A DNA stretch of 32,975 nt from Rubrivivax sp. (GTDB lineage: Bacteria > Pseudomonadota > Gammaproteobacteria > Burkholderiales > Burkholderiaceae_C). A program made the position numbers and the translations under genes. This document shows, one piece after another, positions 18,072-26,144 of the stretch. How positions within the stretch are numbered: the stretch's first letter is position 1; each line of letters begins with the position of its first letter. The notes under the pieces were generated by a model. The model was not told the DNA's origin and did no database searches. It saw nothing but the letters and a program-made list of their open reading frames with translations. The stretch lies in NCBI GenBank assembly GCA_027483705.1, contig JAIXTY010000337.1:1-32975 (forward strand), given 5' to 3'.

Positions 18072-20174
18072 ATGCCGCGCATGCCAGAACCCGCTGCCAG
18101 CACCGCCGTTTCGGCACCCGAGGCCGCCCCCTCCCGCACCGTGCAGGCCGTGTGCCCGCACGACTGCCCCGACACCTGCGCGCTGCACGTCACGGTGCAG
18201 GGCGCGCCCGGCGCCGAGCGCGTGGTGCGCGTGGTTGGCGACCCCGCCCACCCGCCCACCCACGGCGTGTTGTGCACCAAGGTCAGCCGTTATGCCGAGC
18301 GCACCTACCACCGCGAGCGTGTGCTCACGCCGCTCAGGCGCGTGGGCCGCAAGGGCGAAGGGCGCTTCGAGGCCATCGGCTGGGACGAGGCCCTGGACAC
18401 CATCGCCTCGCGGTTGGGCGCCATCGCCGCGCGCAACCCCGAGGCCGTGCTGCCCTACAGCTACGCCGGCACCATGGGCCTGGTGCAGGGCGACGGCATG
18501 GCGGCGCGCTTCTTCCACCGCCTGGGCGCCAGCCTGCTGGACCGCACCATCTGCGCCAACGCCGGCGGCGAGGCGCTGGCCGCCACCTACGGCGGCAAGC
18601 TGGGCATGCGGGTCGAGCACTTCGTCGACAGCAAGCTCATCCTCATCTGGGGCAGCAACCCCATCACCAGCAGCGTGCACTTCTGGAGCTTTGCGCAGCA
18701 GGCCAAGCGCGCCGGCGCCAGGCTGATCTGCATCGACCCGCGGCGCACCGAGACGGCCGAGAAGTGCCACCAGCACATCGCCATCCTGCCCGGCACCGAT
18801 GGCGCGCTGGCGCTGGGCCTGATGCACGAGCTGATCCGCACGGACGCGCTCGACCACGACTACATCGCCCGCCACGTGGACGGCTGGGAGAAGTTGCGGG
18901 ACAAGGCCCTGACCTGGACGCCCGAGCGCACCGCGCAGGTCTGCGGCATCACCGCCGACGAGGTGCGCGGCCTGGCGCGCGACTACGCGAGCATCAAGCC
19001 GGCAGCCATCCGCCTGAACTACGGCATGCAGCGCGTGCGCGGCGGCGGCAACGCCGTGCGGCTGGTGGCGATGCTGCCCTGCCTCGTCGGCGCGTGGCGC
19101 CACCCGGCCGGTGGCCTGCTGCTGAGCACCAGCGCCAGCTTCCGTGCCGCGCGCCGCGACGCCTGGCTGCAGCGGCCCGATCTGCTGGGCGCCCGCCGCC
19201 CGCGCACCATCAACATGAGCACCATCGGCGATGCCTTGCTGCACCCCGGCGGTGGCGAATTCGGCCCGCGCATCGAGGCCGTCGTCGTCTACAACAGCAA
19301 CCCCGTGGCGGTGGCGCCCGAGAGCGGCCGGGTGAGCCGCGGCTTTGCCCGCGACGACCTCTTCACCGTGGTGCTGGAGCACTTCCTCACCGACACCGCC
19401 GACCACGCCGACATCGTGCTGCCCGCCACCACGCAGCTGGAGCACTGGGACGCGCACACCACCTACGGTCACACCTACGCCATGCTCAACCGGCCGGCCG
19501 TGCCGCCCATCGGGCAGGCGCGCAGCAACGCCAGCGTCTTCCGCGCGCTGGCCGCGCGCCTGGGCTTCACCGAGCCGTGTTTCGCCGACAGCGACGAGGC
19601 GATGGCGATGCAGGCCTTCGACCCCGAGCACGTGGACCTGGCCGAGCTGCAGGCCCGCGGCTGGACGCGCCTGAAGCTGCCCGAGGCGCCGTTTGCCGAC
19701 GGCGGCTTCGCCACGCCCAGCGGCAAGGTGGTGGTCGACGCGCCCGGCCTGGGCGTGCCGGACTTCGTGCCCAACTACGAGAGCGTGGCCTCGGCACCGG
19801 AACTCGCGGCGCGCTATCCGCTGGCGATGATCTCGCCGCCGGCGCGGCACTTCATGAACAGCACCTTCGCCAACGTCGACAGCCTGCAGGCCGCCGAGAA
19901 GGAGCCGCGCCTGGAGATGCACCCGGAAGACGCCGCCGCGCGCGGCATCGCGCCCGGCGCCACCGTGCGCGTGTTCAACGACCGCGGGGCCTACGTCTGC
20001 AAGGCCGACATCAACGGCGCGGCGCGGCCGGGCGTCGTCAACGGCCTGGGTGTGTGGTGGCGCAAGATGGGCCTGAACGGCACCAACGTCAACGAGCTGA
20101 CGCACCAGCGTCTCACCGACATCGGCCGCGCGCCGGCCTTCTATGACTGCCTGGTCGAGGTCGAGCCCTGCTGA
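18072..20174 (+). CDS. Molybdopterin-dependent oxidoreductase, Fe-S containing
   Basis: 700-aa protein of the DMSO reductase superfamily (formate dehydrogenase/BisC-like group). The N-terminal 4Fe-4S motif is C28-x3-C32-x3-C36-x31-C68 (VCPHDCPDTCALHV and GVLCTK). Molybdopterin-dinucleotide-binding sequences follow: LIWGSNPITSS, ICIDPRRTETA, VVYNSNPVAVAPE, and the C-terminal beta-barrel domain (HFMNSTFANV, ARGIAPGATVRVFNDRGAYV). There is no twin-arginine signal, so it is cytoplasmic. No electron-transfer subunit or chaperone gene is adjacent. The start is ATG 18072 or ATG 18081; both lack a strong ribosome site. The substrate is unknown. A metallopeptidase lipoprotein gene follows 16 bases downstream. 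Confidence 0.92.
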   Translation: MPRMPEPAASTAVSAPEAAPSRTVQAVCPHDCPDTCALHVTVQGAPGAERVVRVVGDPAHPPTHGVLCTKVSRYAERTYHRERVLTPLRRVGRKGEGRFEAIGWDEALDTIASRLGAIAARNPEAVLPYSYAGTMGLVQGDGMAARFFHRLGASLLDRTICANAGGEALAATYGGKLGMRVEHFVDSKLILIWGSNPITSSVHFWSFAQQAKRAGARLICIDPRRTETAEKCHQHIAILPGTDGALALGLMHELIRTDALDHDYIARHVDGWEKLRDKALTWTPERTAQVCGITADEVRGLARDYASIKPAAIRLNYGMQRVRGGGNAVRLVAMLPCLVGAWRHPAGGLLLSTSASFRAARRDAWLQRPDLLGARRPRTINMSTIGDALLHPGGGEFGPRIEAVVVYNSNPVAVAPESGRVSRGFARDDLFTVVLEHFLTDTADHADIVLPATTQLEHWDAHTTYGHTYAMLNRPAVPPIGQARSNASVFRALAARLGFTEPCFADSDEAMAMQAFDPEHVDLAELQARGWTRLKLPEAPFADGGFATPSGKVVVDAPGLGVPDFVPNYESVASAPELAARYPLAMISPPARHFMNSTFANVDSLQAAEKEPRLEMHPEDAAARGIAPGATVRVFNDRGAYVCKADINGAARPGVVNGLGVWWRKMGLNGTNVNELTHQRLTDIGRAPAFYDCLVEVEPC

Positions 20175-20190
20175 TCGCTGGAGACGCGTG

Positions 20191-21261
20191 GTGAAGTGGG
20201 GCCTGCTGGGCTCGCTGCTGGCCGCCGCCGTCGCGTTGGGTCTGGGCGGCTGCAGCACCGTGGGCTACTACGCGCAGGCCGTCAACGGCCACATGGATCT
20301 GGTGCAGCGTGCCCGCCCGGTGGCCGAGGTCGTGGCCGACCCGTCCACGCCCGAGCCGCTGCGCGAGCGCCTGCGCTTGAGCCAGCGCATGCGCGACTTC
20401 GCCGTTGCCGAGCTGAAGCTGCCCGAGGGCGGCAGCTACCGCCGCTACGCCGACCTCGGCCGCAATGCCGTCGTGTGGAATGTGGTGGCGACGCCCGAGC
20501 TCTCGCTCACGCTCAAGACCTGGTGCTTTCCGGTGGTGGGCTGCGTGGGCTACCGCGGCTACTACACGCAGGCCCGCGCCGACGAACTGGCCGCCGAGCT
20601 GCGCGCACAGGGCTACGAGGTCATGGTCTACGGCGTGCCGGCGTACAGCACGCTGGGCAAGCTCGAGTGGATGGGCGGCGACCCGCTGCTCAACACCTTC
20701 GTCAATGGCACCGAGGCCGACCTGGCGCGGCTGATCTTCCACGAGCTCACGCACCAGGTGGTCTACGTCGACGACGACACCACCTTCAACGAGAGCTACG
20801 CCACCGCGGTGGAGCGCATCGGCGGCCGGCTGTGGATGGAGCGCCACGCCACGCCCGAGGCGCGCGCCGCCGACGCGCAGCGCCAGGCGCGCGCGGTGGC
20901 CTTCCGCGAGTTCACGCGGCGCTGGCGCGGCGAGTTCGAGGCGCTGTACCGCAGCAGCCAGCCCGACGCGGCCAAGCGCAGCGCCAAGGCCGCGCTGCTG
21001 GCGCGCCTGCGCAGCGAGTACGAGGCGCTGAAGGCCGATCCGGCCAGCCCGCTCGCGGGTTTTGCCGGCTACGACGGCTGGTTCGCGCGCGCCAACAATG
21101 CGTCGTTCGCCGTGCTTGGCGCCTACAACGACTTCGTGCCCGCCTTCGAGCGCCTGTTCGAGCAGTCCGGCCGTGACTTCGCCCGCTTCCACGACGCGGT
21201 GCGCACGCTGGCCGCGCTGCCGCGCGCCGAGCGGCGGGCGCGGCTCGGCCTGGCGCCCTGA
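20191..21261 (+). CDS. Putative aminopeptidase lipoprotein (zinc metallopeptidase)
   Basis: 356-aa protein matching the bacterial putative aminopeptidase family (PF10023 type). A lipoprotein signal (KWGLLGSLLAAAVALGLGGC, lipobox LGGC, Cys21) places it on a membrane facing the periplasm. The zinc motif is H184-E-L-T-H188, and E201 in FNESYATAVE is the probable third ligand. This HExxH plus downstream Glu layout is the gluzincin pattern. Two GTG codons are adjacent; GTG 20191 is preferred because GGAG is seven bases upstream. It follows the oxidoreductase by 16 bases and precedes a PHA-type gene by 30, so the three may be one transcript. The natural substrate is not known. Confidence 0.9.
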   Translation: MKWGLLGSLLAAAVALGLGGCSTVGYYAQAVNGHMDLVQRARPVAEVVADPSTPEPLRERLRLSQRMRDFAVAELKLPEGGSYRRYADLGRNAVVWNVVATPELSLTLKTWCFPVVGCVGYRGYYTQARADELAAELRAQGYEVMVYGVPAYSTLGKLEWMGGDPLLNTFVNGTEADLARLIFHELTHQVVYVDDDTTFNESYATAVERIGGRLWMERHATPEARAADAQRQARAVAFREFTRRWRGEFEALYRSSQPDAAKRSAKAALLARLRSEYEALKADPASPLAGFAGYDGWFARANNASFAVLGAYNDFVPAFERLFEQSGRDFARFHDAVRTLAALPRAERRARLGLAP

Positions 21262-21291
21262 TCCCCACCGCCCACCGACGGAGCTGACCCC

Positions 21292-21642
21292 GTGCCCGAC
21301 ATCAAGATCCACCGCGACCATTCGCTCGGCCTGAAGCGCGCCCGCGAGGTGGCCTGGCAATGGGCCGAGCAGGCCGAGGCCAAGTTCGACATGGAATGCA
21401 CCGTGCTGGAGGGCGAGACCAGCGACACGGTGGAGTTCACGCGCAGCGGCGTCAGCGGCCGGCTGATCGTGGCCGCCGACCACTTCGACCTCGAGGCCAA
21501 GCTGGGCTTCCTGCTCGGGGCCTTCGCCAAGACCATCGAGGCCGAGATCACGAAGAACCTCGACGCGCTGCTCGCCGCGCCGGCCGCGGCCGACAAGGCC
21601 AAGCCCAAGGAGCGCGCCGCGGCCCGCAAGGGCACGCGCTGA
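21292..21642 (+). CDS. Polyhydroxyalkanoic acid system family protein
   Basis: 116-aa protein matching the PHA_gran_rgn family (PF09650), small proteins often encoded near polyhydroxyalkanoate genes in betaproteobacteria. The start MPDIKIHRDHSLGLKRAREV and the mid motif HFDLEAKLGFLLGAFAKTIE are characteristic. The C-terminal tail is Ala/Lys-rich (ADKAKPKERAAARKG) and probably disordered. A direct role in granules has not been shown for the family. GTG 21292 is the only start that keeps the conserved N-terminus, with GGAG upstream. No phaC or phasin gene is in the window. The gene converges on the SEL1-like membrane gene, with a small 6-bp hairpin (21651-21667) between the coding ends. Confidence 0.88.
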   Translation: MPDIKIHRDHSLGLKRAREVAWQWAEQAEAKFDMECTVLEGETSDTVEFTRSGVSGRLIVAADHFDLEAKLGFLLGAFAKTIEAEITKNLDALLAAPAAADKAKPKERAAARKGTR

Positions 21643-21665
21643 GCCCGCCCGACGGCGGTGTGCCG

Positions 21666-22301
21666 TCAGCGTCCCGTGGACTGGCGGTTGCTGGTCGGGC
21701 GCGGAGCCGCCGTGCCCGGCACGCCCCGCGAAGGCGCCTCGCGCGCGGCTGCGGCCCAGGCGATGGCCTCGTCGGGCAGGCAGTCCCAGTCCTTGGCGAA
21801 CAGCGGCAGGCCCTGCTCGCACATCCACAGCGCGTAGCGGGCCGAGGCCGGATGCCCCAGGTTCGCCAACTCGACGAAGCGGCCATAGGCCTCGGGGAAG
21901 CGACCCGCGCGAAACGACTCCAGGGCGCGGGCATGCATCCGGTCGGCATAGGTCGGCTGGGCGGCCGAGGCCGGCGCGCTGCCGGTCGACAGCATCGCCA
22001 GCAGCAGCGGCAACAGCAGCAGCCCGGCCGCACGGCTCCACGGCCGGGCGGCGTGCCGCGCAGGCCGTCTGCCAGGGCCATCGGCTGGCCGGCGCCGTGC
22101 TTCGTGGAGGCGTTGCAGGTTCAGCGGCAACAGCACCAGGTGCAAGGCGAGCACCGGCCACGCCGAGGTGGCCGCGCCGTAGGCGATGAAGCACAGGCTG
22201 GCCCCGACCGCGGCGGCTCGCAGCACGCGGAGGTCGCGCATCGTGAAGGCGGTCAACGTGAGCGCGGCAGCGCTCCATCCAAGCAGTTCGACGCCATCCA
22301 T
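21666..22301 (-). CDS. Membrane protein with YgjV-like N-terminus and SEL1-like C-terminus
   Basis: 211-aa protein that appears to join two modules. Residues 1-66 form three membrane helices (about 5-20, 27-43, 48-63) with sequence like the YgjV-type module that often precedes cNMP-binding domains (GWSAAALTLTAF, FIAYGAATSAWPVL, LHLVLLPLNLQRL). A basic linker (67-90) follows, then a hydrophobic segment with an AxA-like end (91-113), and a helical SEL1/TPR-like repeat (about 122-165, e.g. AYGRFVELANLGHPASARYA). The second half is probably periplasmic. ATG 22301 has a strong GGAAGGAG site. It lies 14 bases downstream of another small membrane gene, in the same direction. Its function is unknown. 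Confidence 0.78.
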   Translation of the reverse strand: MDGVELLGWSAAALTLTAFTMRDLRVLRAAAVGASLCFIAYGAATSAWPVLALHLVLLPLNLQRLHEARRRPADGPGRRPARHAARPWSRAAGLLLLPLLLAMLSTGSAPASAAQPTYADRMHARALESFRAGRFPEAYGRFVELANLGHPASARYALWMCEQGLPLFAKDWDCLPDEAIAWAAAAREAPSRGVPGTAAPRPTSNRQSTGR

Positions 22302-22315
22302 GGCGGCTCCTTCCG

Positions 22316-22672
22316 TCAGTTCGAGAAGCGGAACACCGCGATCAACGCCACCGTGGCGCCGCACATCGAGGCGTTGGCCAGGTTCACGGCCACGGCGCGG
22401 TTGAAGCGGCGGCCGTTGTGCTCGTGCAGCCAGGCCGCCATCGTGAGGTTGGCGCCGAGCCAGGTGCACCAGGTCAGGAGCGAGTGCTGGCTGGAGTCCT
22501 GCGCCTGCCAGATCACCCACAAGGTCGGCAGGTAGGACAGCACGCGCACCGAGCTGAACAGCGTGAAGGCCCAGGTCAGCGCGACGAGGTAGCGCTCCCG
22601 CGTGAACAGCGCCGGCCGCGGCGTGCGCAGCGGCCGGCCGTCGCGGCCGGTGGTGTGTTCGACAGGCAGCAT
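22316..22672 (-). CDS. Small membrane protein, possibly PQ-loop/SWEET-like
   Basis: 118-aa protein with three or four membrane helices (roughly 28-56, 65-82, 93-113). The stretch YLPTLWVIWQAQDSSQHSLL then TWCTW vaguely resembles a PQ-loop/SemiSWEET repeat, where a Pro-containing helix is followed by a polar loop and a Ser-rich helix start. That is a weak similarity, and I would not assign transport. ATG 22672 is supported by GGAGG six bases upstream. It is the first of two genes on the minus strand and is divergent from the ECF sigma factor across 171 bases, so it could be a target of that sigma factor. Confidence 0.75.
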   Translation of the reverse strand: MLPVEHTTGRDGRPLRTPRPALFTRERYLVALTWAFTLFSSVRVLSYLPTLWVIWQAQDSSQHSLLTWCTWLGANLTMAAWLHEHNGRRFNRAVAVNLANASMCGATVALIAVFRFSN

Positions 22673-22843
22673 GCGAGCCTCCGGATGGAACCGCGGATGC
22701 GCGGTCCTCACCCTCCGATACGCCGCCGCGGGCCCGGCGCGGACATCGATGGCCTCCCCCCGATGGCTGATGCCGAACGGTCGGGTCCGTGTGGTGCGCC
22801 CAGGCTCGATACGATTGGCGTCACACCAGAAGGATGACGGCCC

Positions 22844-23398
22844 ATGGGCGACATCACGAGTTTGCTGGCGCGGGCGCGGGACGGCGACCGCCCAGCCTTC
22901 GACACCCTGTTCCAGCGCCTCTACCCCGATCTGCGCCGGGTGGCCCACGCGCGCCTGGCGGGGCACCAGCGTGGCACCGGCATGGAGACCACCGTGCTGC
23001 TGCACGAGTGCTACCTGCGTTTCCTGAAGGCCGGCAACCTGACGCCGGCCGACCGCGGCCACTTCGTCGCGTACGCGTCGCACGTGATGCGATCGATCAT
23101 CGTCGACACGGTGCGGGCCGCCGGGCGCGGGCGCCGCGGCGGCGACGCCGAGCACGTGACGCTGGACACCAGCGCCGCCGAGTCGCTGCCGCAGCCGCAC
23201 GAGGAACTGCTCGACGTCGACCGTGCGCTCGACGATCTGTCGCGGCTGGAGCCGCGCCTGGCCCAGGTGGTGGAGATGCGCTACTTCGCCGGCATGACCG
23301 ACGCCGAGATCGCCGAAGCCCTGGACGTGACCGACCGCACCGTGCGCCGCGACTGGGAGAAGGCGCGGCTGCTGCTCGCACACGCGCTGAAGAGCTGA
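22844..23398 (+). CDS. ECF sigma factor, kinase-associated type
   Basis: 184-aa extracytoplasmic-function sigma factor of the Sigma70_ECF/TIGR02999-like group. Region 2 covers about residues 1-90 (LFQRLYPDLRRVAHARL, HECYLRFLKAG, HFVAYASHVMRSIIVDTVRA) and region 4 about 125-180, with the HTH MTDAEIAEALDVTDRTVRRD. In region 2.2 the usual acidic DAED-type stretch before the HExYLR-like motif is replaced by METT, with T50 four residues before H54. In kinase-linked ECF factors such as EcfP and EcfK, a phosphorylatable Thr stands in for that acidic patch. No anti-sigma gene is nearby; a transmembrane Ser/Thr kinase gene follows 59 bases downstream. The target genes are unknown. Confidence 0.93.
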   Translation: MGDITSLLARARDGDRPAFDTLFQRLYPDLRRVAHARLAGHQRGTGMETTVLLHECYLRFLKAGNLTPADRGHFVAYASHVMRSIIVDTVRAAGRGRRGGDAEHVTLDTSAAESLPQPHEELLDVDRALDDLSRLEPRLAQVVEMRYFAGMTDAEIAEALDVTDRTVRRDWEKARLLLAHALKS

Positions 23399-23457
23399 TG
23401 TCCGGATCCGGTCCGGCCTGACATCAGGGACTTCAAGATGCCCCGTCCCGCCCGCCC

Positions 23458-26100
23458 ATGAAGCGCCTGCAAGACCTGGCCGCTGACTGGCCGCGCCTGA
23501 ACCGCCTGCTCGACGAGGCGCTCGAGCTCGAGCCGGCCCAGCGCGCCGGCTGGCTGGAGGCCCTGCCGGCCGAACATGTCGGCCTGCGCGACACCCTGGC
23601 GCAGCTGCTGCAGACCCAAGGCGGCGTCGAGACCAGCCAGTTGCTCCAGACCCTGCCGCGCATGGACGGGGCGGTCTCCGCACCGGCCGGCGACGGACGC
23701 GACCCGCAACCCGGCGACGATGTCGGCCCCTGGCGGCTGCTGCGCGAGCTGGGCCAGGGCGGCATGGGCAGCGTCTGGCTGGCCGAGCGCGCCGACGGCC
23801 AGCTGACGCGCGAGGTGGCGCTGAAGCTGCCACGCTGGACCTGGGTGCCGGGTCTGGCCGAGCGGCTGGCCCGCGAGCGCGACATCCTGGCGGCGCTCAC
23901 ACACCCGCACATCGCGCGCCTCTATGACGCCGGTGTGGACGCCGTCGGCCGCCCCTGGCTGGCGATGGAGCACGTCGACGGACTGCCGCTGACCGACTGG
24001 TGTGCGCAGCGCGGCAGCGACGTGGCCGAGCGCCTGCACCTCTTGCTGCAGGTGGCCGATGCCGTCGCGGCGGCGCACGCGCGTCTTGTGGTGCACCGCG
24101 ACCTCAAGCCGGCCAACATCCTCGTCACGCCGGACGGCCGCGCGATGCTGCTGGACTTCGGCATCGCCGGTGTGCTGCGGGCGGACGGCGCCGCCGGCGT
24201 CACCTTGGTCGGCCCCCGCGCACTGACCCTCGAGTACGCGAGCCCGGAGCAGGTGCGGGGCGAGCCGCTGGGAACCGCCAGCGATGTCTACAGCCTCGGC
24301 GTCGTGGCGTTCGAGCTGCTCGCTGGCGCTCGGCCCTACCGGCCACGGCGCACCAGCGCCGCGGCGCTGGAAGACGCCATCGAGCACGAGGAGACGCCGC
24401 GGGCCAGCCGTGTCTGCAGCGATCCGACGAGGGCCCGCGCGCTGCGCGGCGACCTCGATGCGATCCTGGCCAAGGCCCTGCAGAAACGAGCAGCCGACCG
24501 CTACCCCAGCGTCGAAGCCCTGTCGCGCGACTGGCGCCGTCACCTCGCGTTCCAGCCGGTGCTGGCCCAGGCCCCGTCGCCGGCCTACGTGGCGCTGAAA
24601 TTCCTTCGGCGGCACCGATTGCCGGTGGCCGCCGGCGTGCTGGCCACGGCATCGCTCATGGCCGGCCTGGTGGTGGCCCTACAACAGGCCCGGGCGGCCG
24701 AGGCCGCACGTGCCGTGGCCGATGGCGCCCGGATGGCGGCCGAGCAGGCACAGCAGGTGGCCGAGGCCGCGAACGCCCAGGCCCTGGCAGCACGCCAGGA
24801 GGCCGAACAGCAGGCCCAGGCCGCGAAGCAGGCCCAGGACGAGGCGCTGCGCGCCGCCGAACGGGCGCGCGCGGAGTCGCTGCGGGCGCGCCGGGCGGCC
24901 GACCAGACTGCCGCGGTGCGCGACTATCTGGTGGAGGTCTTCCGCAAGGCCGGGACCTCGCAAGCGGGTGTCGCGGAGGCGCGCACCCTGACGGCGGCCG
25001 ATCTCGTGCTGCGGGGCGCTGACAGCGTCGAGAGCCTGTCTGGCCGTGCGCCCGAGGTGCAGATCGAATTGCTCGACGTCTTCGGCTCGGTGCTGATGCA
25101 GACGGGGCAGTTGCAGCGGGCGGTGGCACTGCGGCGGCGTGCGGTGCAGCTGGCCACGGCGCACCTCGGACCCCGGCATCCGGATACCTTGTGGCTGCGT
25201 GTCAGCCTCGCGCAGGCGCTGGCGGCCGCCGGCGACAGCGCGAGCGCCCGCGAGCAGCTTCACCCGGCCCGACAGCAACTGGCGCAGGTGGCGCCGCAAT
25301 CGGTGGCCATGGCGCATGCGCTGATCCACACGGCCCGCCTGGAAGTGCTTCGTGACTCCTCACTGGCCGAACGCAGCGCCCGCGAGGCGATGCGCCTGAT
25401 CGACGTCTTGCGCAAACCCCGCAACGGCCGGCCGGTCGATCCCTGGCTCGACGACAACCGGGCGCACGCCCTCGTGTTCTGGGGGCGCGCCCTGGTGGGT
25501 CTGGGCCGTCACGACGAGGGGCTGCAACGCCTGCGCGAGGCGACGGGCCAGTTGAAGGCGCTTTATGGCGATTCGACGGTCGATGTGGACGAAGCGCTGT
25601 CGTGGCAGGTCGAGGCTTTGTGGGCTCGAGGGCGGGTGGCCGAAGCCGACGCCCAGGCCCGCGAGCGCATTGGCAGGCTCGAGTCCTTTGCCGTGAGGCG
25701 CCCGGAATTGGTGGCGGCTGCCCATCTCCAGCGGGCCCGGCTGCTGCTGGACGCGGGTCGCCGCGTCGAAGCCCGGGACGCGATCGGCCGGGCCCAGGCG
25801 GTGCGGCGCGAGCTGGAAGACCCGCTGCCGCACGCCCGCTCGGTGACGCTGGAGGCCTTTCGCCACCTGGTCGCGATCGAGGACGAAGGCCCGCCGGATG
25901 CCACCGCTGCGCTGGGCGTGCTGCTACGGCAGAACCAGGTGCCGGCCAGCCTGCGGGGCGAACTGCACCTCTTGCTAAGCCGGGCCTTGGCACGACAGGG
26001 CGATGCCGATCGCGCACGGGCGCACCTGGACGCCGGCCGGCGGATTGCCCAGGACCTGCCGGGCTCCTGGCGGCTGCAACGGCTGCTGGCCGGGCAATGA
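23458..26100 (+). CDS. Transmembrane Ser/Thr protein kinase with TPR-like C-terminus
   Basis: 880-aa Hanks-type kinase. The catalytic domain spans about residues 92-365: glycine loop GQGGMG (99-104), Lys123 in VALKLP, catalytic loop HRDLKPANIL with D215, DFG at 233-235, and ASPEQ (261-265). One membrane helix follows (about 386-406, PVAAGVLATASLMAGLVVAL), then an Ala/Glu/Gln-rich coiled coil (about 407-480) and a long helical TPR-like region to the end, predicted outside the inner membrane. The layout suits sensing in the periplasm and signalling in the cytoplasm. The neighbouring ECF sigma factor is the likely substrate. The ATG has no strong ribosome site, so coupling to the sigma gene is possible. 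Confidence 0.94.
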   Translation: MKRLQDLAADWPRLNRLLDEALELEPAQRAGWLEALPAEHVGLRDTLAQLLQTQGGVETSQLLQTLPRMDGAVSAPAGDGRDPQPGDDVGPWRLLRELGQGGMGSVWLAERADGQLTREVALKLPRWTWVPGLAERLARERDILAALTHPHIARLYDAGVDAVGRPWLAMEHVDGLPLTDWCAQRGSDVAERLHLLLQVADAVAAAHARLVVHRDLKPANILVTPDGRAMLLDFGIAGVLRADGAAGVTLVGPRALTLEYASPEQVRGEPLGTASDVYSLGVVAFELLAGARPYRPRRTSAAALEDAIEHEETPRASRVCSDPTRARALRGDLDAILAKALQKRAADRYPSVEALSRDWRRHLAFQPVLAQAPSPAYVALKFLRRHRLPVAAGVLATASLMAGLVVALQQARAAEAARAVADGARMAAEQAQQVAEAANAQALAARQEAEQQAQAAKQAQDEALRAAERARAESLRARRAADQTAAVRDYLVEVFRKAGTSQAGVAEARTLTAADLVLRGADSVESLSGRAPEVQIELLDVFGSVLMQTGQLQRAVALRRRAVQLATAHLGPRHPDTLWLRVSLAQALAAAGDSASAREQLHPARQQLAQVAPQSVAMAHALIHTARLEVLRDSSLAERSAREAMRLIDVLRKPRNGRPVDPWLDDNRAHALVFWGRALVGLGRHDEGLQRLREATGQLKALYGDSTVDVDEALSWQVEALWARGRVAEADAQARERIGRLESFAVRRPELVAAAHLQRARLLLDAGRRVEARDAIGRAQAVRRELEDPLPHARSVTLEAFRHLVAIEDEGPPDATAALGVLLRQNQVPASLRGELHLLLSRALARQGDADRARAHLDAGRRIAQDLPGSWRLQRLLAGQ

Positions 26101-26144
26101 CCCCGCGCGGCGCGCGGCGCCGACGGGCAGGCAACATCGGGCTC

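Noticed and set aside
16671..20258. Very long minus-strand open frame spanning the molybdoenzyme and exported-protein region
   Set aside because: Low-complexity antisense frame that contradicts strong family matches on the plus strand and in the other minus-strand frame.
21651..21667. Hairpin GACGGC-GGTGT-GCCGTC between convergent genes, a possible bidirectional terminator
   Set aside because: Only six base pairs and no T run on either side; too weak to annotate as a terminator.
22687..22720. GGAACC sequence resembling an ECF-type -35 element upstream of the sigma gene
   Set aside because: No matching -10 element at the right distance, and the promoter consensus of kinase-linked ECF factors is not known well enough to claim autoregulation.
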